Below are positions 57,559 through 64,000 of a stretch of 64,000 bases of DNA, one piece after another (the first letter of the stretch is position 1; every line of letters begins with the position of its first letter). The notes under the pieces were generated by a model. The model was not told the DNA's origin. It made no database searches and saw nothing but the letters and a program-made list of their open reading frames with translations. Where the stretch lies: positions 1,560,001-1,624,000 of the forward strand of contig OY987305.1 in assembly GCA_963920635.1 (NCBI GenBank), read 5' to 3'. Source of the DNA: Pseudeuparius sepicola. Lineage: Eukaryota > Arthropoda > Insecta > Coleoptera > Anthribidae. A program made the translations under genes and the position numbers.

Positions 57559-57567
57559 CTTCTCACT

Positions 57568-58786
57568 TATCTATTTGTTGTATCCTCCTCACGGTATCCC
57601 CAGGTTTTAAATTGAAGTGACTGAATCCGATGCTCCCAATATTCTTCTTGCGTCGTCCAAGTATCTGCGTTTTCCCGGTAAACTCAATTATTTTCCCTTG
57701 TTTGTAAAACAAGCCGTAGAAGAGCCATCACTAATGGATTGGTCTCAATCTAATTATTATTTTATGCAAAAGTTTAAATCCGTACTCTGGACAAAAACGT
57801 TCTACGGGGAATTTTCTATCGCCCATGTACACAGAGTGAATTTCAACTAGATGACTTGTACTACTTAGATCGGAGGCAAAAAGGGGATTTGATTTTCTGA
57901 GAAAGCTTCTTCAAAGCAACAGTGTTACCCACGAGAATATGTAAGGCAGAATGGCGTAATAAAATTTATTCACAGCTGATTGGAAATATTTGACCGAGCT
58001 CCCAGTTCATTTCAAGTAGGAATATAAATAAAATGAGGATACTTGTCTTACCGGTTAGATTTGGGTTTGGTTGGAAATAAAGGGGGTACGCAATTATGTG
58101 TGGCAAAAGGCAAAAAGTTTTAACAAACTAAAATTTGTTGCGACAGATTTACCGGAGATGTCGGAAAATTGTTCTATTATTTTCCGAGCTCAACTGTGCT
58201 CTAATTATCACGTTGTTGTCAATACAAAGCTCATTGTTGCTGGAAAACAGTATTCGAGGCAGAACGCTGGTACAGGTTTAAATGCATGCAATATTCTGTA
58301 TAGCGCAGAAACTTTACAGTTTCAGAAAGTTCGATGAAGTATCTTGTTTTTAAATCTGAGTTTTATGCAAAAAAATGCGCAATAAGTTGAAAGTTATGCA
58401 CATTATTACATTATTTGTAAACATTCGCATTATAGATTTAACTTCAGATTGGTGGCGATAAGATATTTCTTATTTTATTCCCCAAAGGGACATGAGAACT
58501 GAGAGCAATAAAACTTCAAGCCAATTAGAAGCATCGGCTGAGTTCAGTCCCCTTCATAATTGCTGATGAATTTTATGGGTTGCATGTTAGTAATATCCTA
58601 GAGCAGTCGGCTTAATATTGAGTAAAAGGGTTATTCTTTTGTTTTCCACGTGGCTTGTCGGTGAAATTTTACTTCGGTTAAATTATTGAAGTCTTTCGAT
58701 GTCTCTGACTAGTTTACAAGAGCCATACGGCAACACTGCTCGTTTTCTCGCCACAGTTAGACCAATGACGGAGCACAGAGATCGTA
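57568..58786. other. No gene recognised
   Basis: Short frames (57617-57850, 58071-58337) have no recognisable motif. Composition is AT-rich. Probably intergenic or old repeat. Confidence 0.45.
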
Positions 58787-58788
58787 TA

Positions 58789-59656
58789 CAGGGTGGCCCA
58801 CCACGAACTGCATCGATCTATATATGGAAAACTAAAAGTAGGAAAATTCTGAAAATTTGGCACCTCACCAATGCCGGCGGGCGCTGCTCAACTAAAATAT
58901 TTTGGTGAATCTGGCACTTCCGGTTATACCGGAAGTCGATATCAACTTTCTTATCTCAAATGGAACACCCTGTATATTATTGCATTTTTGGATTCTAGAC
59001 ATCATTTTGGTACAAAAACATGCAACATGTCCTATGTCTATGGCGAAAAGTGGGTTTTTCGTAAATTAATCGAAAATTACTGCATTTAGGTATAGGAAAC
59101 CTTACACAAAGTTGTCATCATTTTTAGTGGTGAATAAGATCGCATTAAAAAAATGGGGTTTCCATTTGAAAATTTCGAGATTTAAGCACATTTTGAATGT
59201 AATTTTTATTCATATTTTGTGAACACCCTGTATATGAACGGATTTATTTCTCAGCAGAGATCACTAGGTCAGGGCTTCTGTTACACGATGCCAAAAATTC
59301 GTTTTGAAATTTCGCGGTTTCCTCATATAAATTGCTAATTGACTTTAGGTCTGCACCTGTAATTTTTTTCGGAAAAATGCAAATATCTCAAAAACGGTTG
59401 GATTTAGACATAGGACATGTTGCATGTTTTTGTACCAAAATGATGTCTAGAATCCAAAAATGCAATAATATACAGGGTGTTCCATTTGAGATAAGAAAGT
59501 TGATATCGACTTACGGTATAACCGGAAGTGCCAGATTCACCAAAATATTTTAGTTGAGCAGCGCCCATCGGCAGTGGTGAGGTGCCAAATTTTCAGAATT
59601 TTCCTACTTTTAGTTTTCCATATATAGATCGATGCAGTTCGTGGTGGGCCACCCTG
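58789..59656. mobile_element. 868-bp foldback element, CAGGGTG...CACCCTG, TA-flanked
   Basis: CAGGGTGGCCCACCACGAAC (58789) pairs with its inverse ending CACCCTG at 59656; TA lies outside both. The arms reach about 260 bases (to 59048 and from 59400) and share GATCGATCTATATATGGAAA-like, GGCACTTCCGGTTATACCGG-like and GCATTTTTGGATTCTAGACA segments. Each arm also contains, in the opposite sense, a CAGGGTGTTCCATTTGAGAT end (58960s and 59470s) that would belong to another element. Confidence 0.85.
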
Positions 59657-59658
59657 TA

Positions 59659-60504
59659 TACATAGAGTGCTGGAGCATCCGCCATTAGTGGCTAATTTTA
59701 TCTTATATTCCATTGGGCGATAGAGTGGTATGTGTGGCTACGTTTTCATTATCGTAAATACCTATATCTGGCTGTTTTAAATTTGGATTTAAACAATAAC
59801 AAAGATACGTTCGGCGATGTATAAAGATGTCGGACTGATGTAATTGACTTGGTTCGTTAAAAAAATCGCGAAACAGGTTGAGGACAAACCCCTCGGAGAG
59901 CAGAATGCGCATTTTTAAAATCGGACTTGCAAAACGCATTTATGAATTCAGGCTCATACATGCAAGGATGATATATCTTAAAATTGATATTTTCTTGTCA
60001 AGTAATCTTGCGTCACTCGTTCTGGCATTCGATTTAAATTAAAACTAACTGGTTCCAATCTACGGTGCGTCGGGAAGGGTCCTTATACAAGGTGTTTCGA
60101 TTTGAAAAATATATAAGAAAATGTTGTATTCACATAATAAGCAACAGTATTTGCTTGTTGTTGTTGTTTCTAAGCAACAAAACAGCCTGCCAGTGCACCG
60201 CCCAATGGATGACGATGGCTCCACCCATCTCGGAAAGTAGGAGGATTGTTTTTGTGAATAGTTATTTAACCGCAGCTAGCTAATTCATATCAAAAAAAAT
60301 TATTTCAAGGTAGGTATTCTTAAAAAAGTAGTAGGAATTCGTTTAAGTCCTACGTTAAACTTTCGTCAATGTGAACTAAGTACGGTTGAATAACTATTCC
60401 CAGAACAAAAGCAATGGTCGGTTGGTGGCGATAGGAAGGAACAGTACCGACTGTAGCGCTCTAGCGACTGTGACTACTAGGCGACTCAGTCTTGTCAATA
60501 TCTC
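59659..60504. other. No gene recognised
   Basis: AT-rich DNA with short frames lacking motifs. Confidence 0.45.
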
Positions 60505-60722
60505 GAGTACAGGTGTGTGGACCGTGACGTGTAGAGAGTTCAGCGAGGCCATGAACTTGTACCTATTGAAGTTGAAAGTAAACAGTGGTAGAGTGTTTTA
60601 ATTTTGATGTATATTTGCACTTTTTTTTGTTGACTTTTGAATTTTTAAATTTCGAATTCGTATTAAGCTATTTTTTCCCAGCCGTGGTTAAAATTTTGTA
60701 CATCATGACTGAATCAACCAGG
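60505..60722 (-). mobile_element. Inverted, interrupted copy of the MITE at 61272
   Basis: Bases 60507-60600 (GTCAATATCTCGAG through AAGTAAACAGTGG) match the inverse of about 61318-61425. After about 80 unrelated bases, GTGGTTAAAATT...CATCATGACTGAATCA (60685-60716) matches the inverse of the 61272 end. The copy therefore carries an insertion or the other lost that part. Its distal end is too diverged to place. Confidence 0.65.
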
Positions 60723-61269
60723 TATAGGTATATCATGTAACAAAGAATAGAGCCATCCAACTGGTAAGCTTTTAATTTTAGCGCGCAGCGAGTAAAATAA
60801 TATTTAGCGACCGAAAAAAAAACACACTGAAATATTTCGAGTTTAAAATGTAATAGAGAGAATAATAGCAATACAATTTAAACTGGCGGTGTTTTTGTGC
60901 TAGATTATGGATATTTCGGCGTTTCCAGATCCATTCGGAATATTAATGTTAAACAAATTACGATACGGGCGAATTTTATTTTATTTGTTTATTTACGTAA
61001 TGTTGTGTATTTTCGATATTAATATTTTAAGCGCTTCGCAAACGTACAGTAGTATAAATTTATTAGTTTTGAGGCGTGTTGTTTGCCACGAAGTGCTGAG
61101 ATTCCATCGTGGCATATTTCTCGGTTTGTAATTAAAATAATTGAGAGGGGGATATTTCATAATTAAGTGAAGGAATTATTGTTTCGCATTCACTGCATAG
61201 ATTTTTCAATTAAATGGATTATATTCCGCGTCTGCCCCTTTTTTAAAACGCTTATTGTTCCTAAAAATA
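60723..61269. other. AT-rich DNA, no gene recognised
   Basis: A 74-residue frame at 60907-61131 starts with ATG but has no recognisable motif. Confidence 0.4.
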
Positions 61270-61271
61270 TA

Positions 61272-61464
61272 CAGGGTGCTTCAGTCATGATGTAAAAAAA
61301 TTTAACCACAGGTGAGAAAAGTCACTGTTTACTTTCAACTTCAATAGTTACAATTTCATGGCCTGACGAATCGTGAAACTTTATACACTACACGGTCCAC
61401 GCACCTGTATACTCAAGATATTGACACAGTCGCTATTTTTTTACATCATGACTGAATTACCCGG
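61272..61464 (+). mobile_element. 193-bp MITE, CAGGGTGCTTCAGTCATGAT ends, TA-flanked
   Basis: CAGGGTGCTTCAGTCATGAT at the left and ATCATGACTGAATTACCCGG at the right are inverted, with TA outside both. The interior is non-coding. An inverted relative lies 0.6 kb to the left. Confidence 0.75.
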
Positions 61465-61829
61465 TATAAAACAAAAAGAGTGATATTTTTTTTATTCTAA
61501 AGTAATTTTAAGGGTTTGTTCACACCGCCCGCCGCCTTGTGTAAACTCCTAGAAAGGTCAATAGCTGGTGTCTCATCTTGCACACCTGTCGCGATGCAAT
61601 TTCTGGATTTTCTCTGGAAAACCTCATACATAATAACACGTAACACCTCCGCTCGTCTGAAATAGCGTGTTTTCCGTAGTTTCGTTTTTCCTTCTAAAAA
61701 TTAACCGCGGTTCCAGAAAACCTGGGACGCACTGCGTGGATCACAGTTCTTGTTTTGCGTTGATCCGGGGATCTCCGTTCACAGTAAACTGCGGTTAGTG
61801 CGGTATTGGGAGATATTTTTGATCTAAGA
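61465..61829. other. No feature recognised
   Basis: Mixed composition, no coding or RNA signature. Confidence 0.4.
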
Positions 61830-62343
61830 CATTAGAGCATTGACGTAGCTAAGGGGGGGCTGGGGGGGCTAAACCCCACCTGGTATAAAAATAGCCCCCC
61901 CTGACAAATTCCAGCGTTTATTTTTATAATGTTTTTGACATTATAGGTTTACATTAAAGAATTTCAACTATACAATAAATTTGTTTCATTTGACAGTTGC
62001 CATGTTCTGTATTTGTAGACACAATATTGTCAACTCTAATTTTTAGAAATCATGGAAACCATTATTAATTTTTACTAACAAGCAAAGTAGGTACCCGTTT
62101 TATTAACAGATTCTCCAATAAAATGGCATACATGGCATCACTGATACCATTAGAATTTGGAAAGAATAGGCCTCACTTTGGAAAGTATAATGCTGGGTCC
62201 TCGGCTGGGTCCCATTACTTTAAAGAGTCCCTGGCATCACTGCGAACCTGGACGGCTGGACGTGACTGCTTACTGTGATTGATATGTAATACTGCGAAGA
62301 CGCCAATGTACATCTATATTTTTACTTATGCAGTATTAGTATA

Positions 62344-63467
62344 CAGGGTGAGTTTTTTCGATGCCCACTATGGGGATCTCGGAAACTAGCAGAGCTAGAA
62401 CAAAGGTTAAATGGGGAAAGAATTGCAGTTTTGAATGCTTAATCTAATGCCCCTTTGAGATTTTTAAAAAAGTTCATGGCTCACTAGATGTTTTGAAAAG
62501 AGTGGTGATTTTTTGCTATTTCATCAGATCTCTGTAGCTCCGTTGTTTCTGATTATACAAAAACACATAAACTTGTGTTTTTTTAAATGTAAATCATAGT
62601 TGGCTGTGGCCTTATAAAATCGGCCATTTTTTTTAGCTTTCCAAAAATATAATACTCGGCATAGTTATTATAAGAAATAAAAGAGCTATGGCTAATTCTC
62701 TGATTTTTTTTTTAAATTTTCACATAGTCAGCCATGGAATATTTTCATAATTACGTTCTATTTTATAATTAGACATACTTTAAACTTTCTAATATTTTGT
62801 TTTTAGCTGGTTAAAAAATGTAACAAAATAAAACAAAAATTAAAATACTCAAATTCAAATTATTATTATTTTAAAAGGTCACCTTTTAAAATAAAAAAGG
62901 TGTTCAAAGAATCCACCATTATTATTTATGGAAATATCGCATCTTTTTAAAATTGAATTTGTCGCCTTTCTTAGAGGGCGCCTGTTAATACTGGCAATCG
63001 CTTCTAAAACAGCTGCTCTTAATTCAACAATTGTCTCGTACTTTATTTTGTACTGTTTCCCACAAAAATAAATCCAAAACAGCCAATCGGGGGATCGGAG
63101 CTGCCAGGAAATAGGTCTATTTCTCCTTATCCAACTATTTGGATAGAGCTGATCTAGGTAATTTCTTACGGGCAAATAATTATGTGGAGGAGCTCCATCA
63201 TGATAATTTTTGTTTTATTTTGTTACAATGACAATAAGGATGTAAGATTAGTGAGTGAAGTGTAAATGTATTTACAAGAAAAGGTGATAATGGGCATAAG
63301 CACTCAAAGTTAACAAAAAGAAAAAACTAGTGAGCCATGAACTTTTTTAAAAATCCAAAAGGGGCATTAGATTTAGCATTCAAAACTGCAATTCTTTCCC
63401 CATTTAACCTTTTAGCTCTGCTAGTTTCCGAGATCCCTATAGTGGGTATCGAAAAAAACTCACCCTG
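62344..63467 (-). mobile_element. 1124-bp mariner-like element, CAGGGTGAG...CTCACCCTG, TA-flanked
   Basis: CAGGGTGAGTTTTTTCGATG and its inverse are bordered by TA. Arms of about 145 bases (to about 62490 and from 63325) share GATCTCGGAAACTAGCAGAG-like, AAGAATTGCAGTTTTGAATG and AAAGTTCATGGCTCACTAG. It carries a truncated transposase on the minus strand and lies inside the hAT-type element. Confidence 0.88.
62879..63214 (-). pseudogene. Truncated Tc1/mariner-type transposase C-terminal part
   Basis: The open stretch starts after a stop at 63215-63217 and reads HDGAPPHNYLPVRNYLDQLY, then PNSWI, SWQLRSPDW, ELRAAVLEAIASI, NNGGFFEHL and ends YFKR. HDGAPPH holds the second catalytic aspartate. The block RSPD(L.P.DFF.WG) should hold the third about five residues after SPD, but here it reads RSPDWLFWIYFCG, so that acidic residue is replaced by isoleucine. 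If aligned correctly, 41 residues separate the two catalytic positions. The N-terminal DNA-binding part and the first aspartate are missing. The copy cannot be active. No ATG fits the fragment start. Confidence 0.85.
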
Positions 63468-63719
63468 TATGTAGTAAAGTTGTGCGTATTTAAATTAATA
63501 ACGTTGTGCCTAAATAAGCTCTACTATAGTTTGCGTAAGTACTTTAATTTTCTTCATTTAGTTCAGTAAGTTCATTTACAAATAAGTACCTACCTAATTA
63601 ATTGACAATTGACTATTCATTCATCCGAGCAATAACCCACGATACACAGAAAACGGCATCTCCTTCAGGGGCTTAAGCCCCCCCGGAGAAAAAAGGCTAG
63701 CTACGCCTATGCATTAGAG

Positions 63720-64000
63720 GAAACGCAGTATGCTCACACAAAACTATAATATGCGTATATTTTTAAGAGACCCATGTATTTTTTGTTTTCAATGGCAAAC
63801 TTTTTTCCAACATTTGTCCGCAGTGTCCCATCGAGTTAGCTTTCAACGCCAATCCCATAGAGGTAAATTTAATTGGCTACGAATGTAGTGCACTGAAACT
63901 TTTTCTGTAGGACTACCCGTCGATTTTTACTTCCGTAATGCCCTATATCCTACACAGGGTGTCCTATAACTAGGATATTATTGATATTTTAAATGGACAA
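63720..64000 (+). other. Window end; CAGGGTGTCC end at 63955
   Basis: No gene. CACAGGGTGTCCTATAACTAGG (in part) near 63953 resembles the left end of another foldback element; its TA is replaced by CA, and any partner would lie beyond the window. Confidence 0.35.

Larger units (their letters stand above)
55494..57567 (-). mobile_element. Mutator-like element (MULE), 2056 bp, with a 9-bp target duplication
   Basis: CTTCTCACT occurs at 55494-55502 and 57559-57567, exactly the 9-bp duplication expected of Mutator-like elements. The element between (55503-57558) has terminal inverted repeats of about 120 bp that start G...TCA(C)GTCAACTGG and are built from iterated ATTGGACG units. It carries one transposase gene on the minus strand. 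A 50-bp segment (GATTACCGAAAAGATAGGAT onward, 57206) is directly duplicated at 57279, between the gene start and the right terminal repeat. Confidence 0.9.
61830..63719. mobile_element. hAT-type non-autonomous element, 1874 bp, with an 8-bp target duplication
   Basis: CATTAGAG occurs at 61830-61837 and 63712-63719. The element (61838-63711) begins CATTGACGTAGCTAAGG and ends GGCTAGCTACGCCTATG, imperfect terminal inverted repeats followed by G-rich (left) and C-rich (right) stretches. An 8-bp duplication is the hAT signature, and the GCGTAGC-type terminus is common among hAT-like elements as I know them. No hAT transposase is present. A mariner-like element is nested at 62344-63467. Confidence 0.8.

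Overview
The window is eukaryotic nuclear DNA with no recognisable host protein-coding gene. Its repeat content (TA-flanked foldback elements ending in CAGGGTG, a FLYWCH-MULE transposon, Penelope-like fragments, scattered short AACCTAACC stretches) suggests an arthropod, most likely an insect. The order cannot be fixed from sequence alone; a beetle is a guess.

Region 1 (1 to about 33163, over half the window) is one uninterrupted head-to-tail satellite array of about 224 monomers of 148 bp. It is already in mid-monomer at base 1, so it continues to the left. Monomers are a mosaic of a few recurrent variants, and blocks of variants are duplicated at several scales: a 1627-bp (11-mer) tandem duplication, about 5.4 kb repeated at a distance of 7399 bp, about 3.7 kb repeated at 20426 bp, and about 0.74 kb repeated at 2071 bp. 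Rare private mutations are shared between these copies, so the array has been reshaped recently by unequal exchange or amplification. The array ends abruptly at about 33163.

Region 2 (33164-64000) is AT-rich non-coding DNA packed with inverted-repeat transposons and their relics. At least eight foldback elements carry CAGGGTG- or CAGTGTG-type ends between TA dinucleotides. Two of them hold remnants of a Tc1/mariner-like transposase C-terminus, which suggests the superfamily behind them. Two 5'-truncated Penelope-like retroelement copies sit inside two different foldbacks; one has a 14-bp target duplication and still encodes a degenerate C-terminus. A 0.96-kb composite bounded by a 12-bp direct repeat holds three copies of a tRNA-derived Pol III unit, two of them in the arms of a near-perfect palindrome. 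A Mutator-like element (55503-57558) has an exact 9-bp target duplication, terminal repeats built of iterated ATTGGACG motifs, and a frameshifted FLYWCH-MULE transposase. A hAT-type element (61838-63711) with an exact 8-bp duplication encloses a mariner-like element.

Overall the window looks like a satellite/heterochromatin boundary: a large satellite block next to a nest of layered, mostly dead mobile elements. No gene here appears able to make a full-length functional protein.
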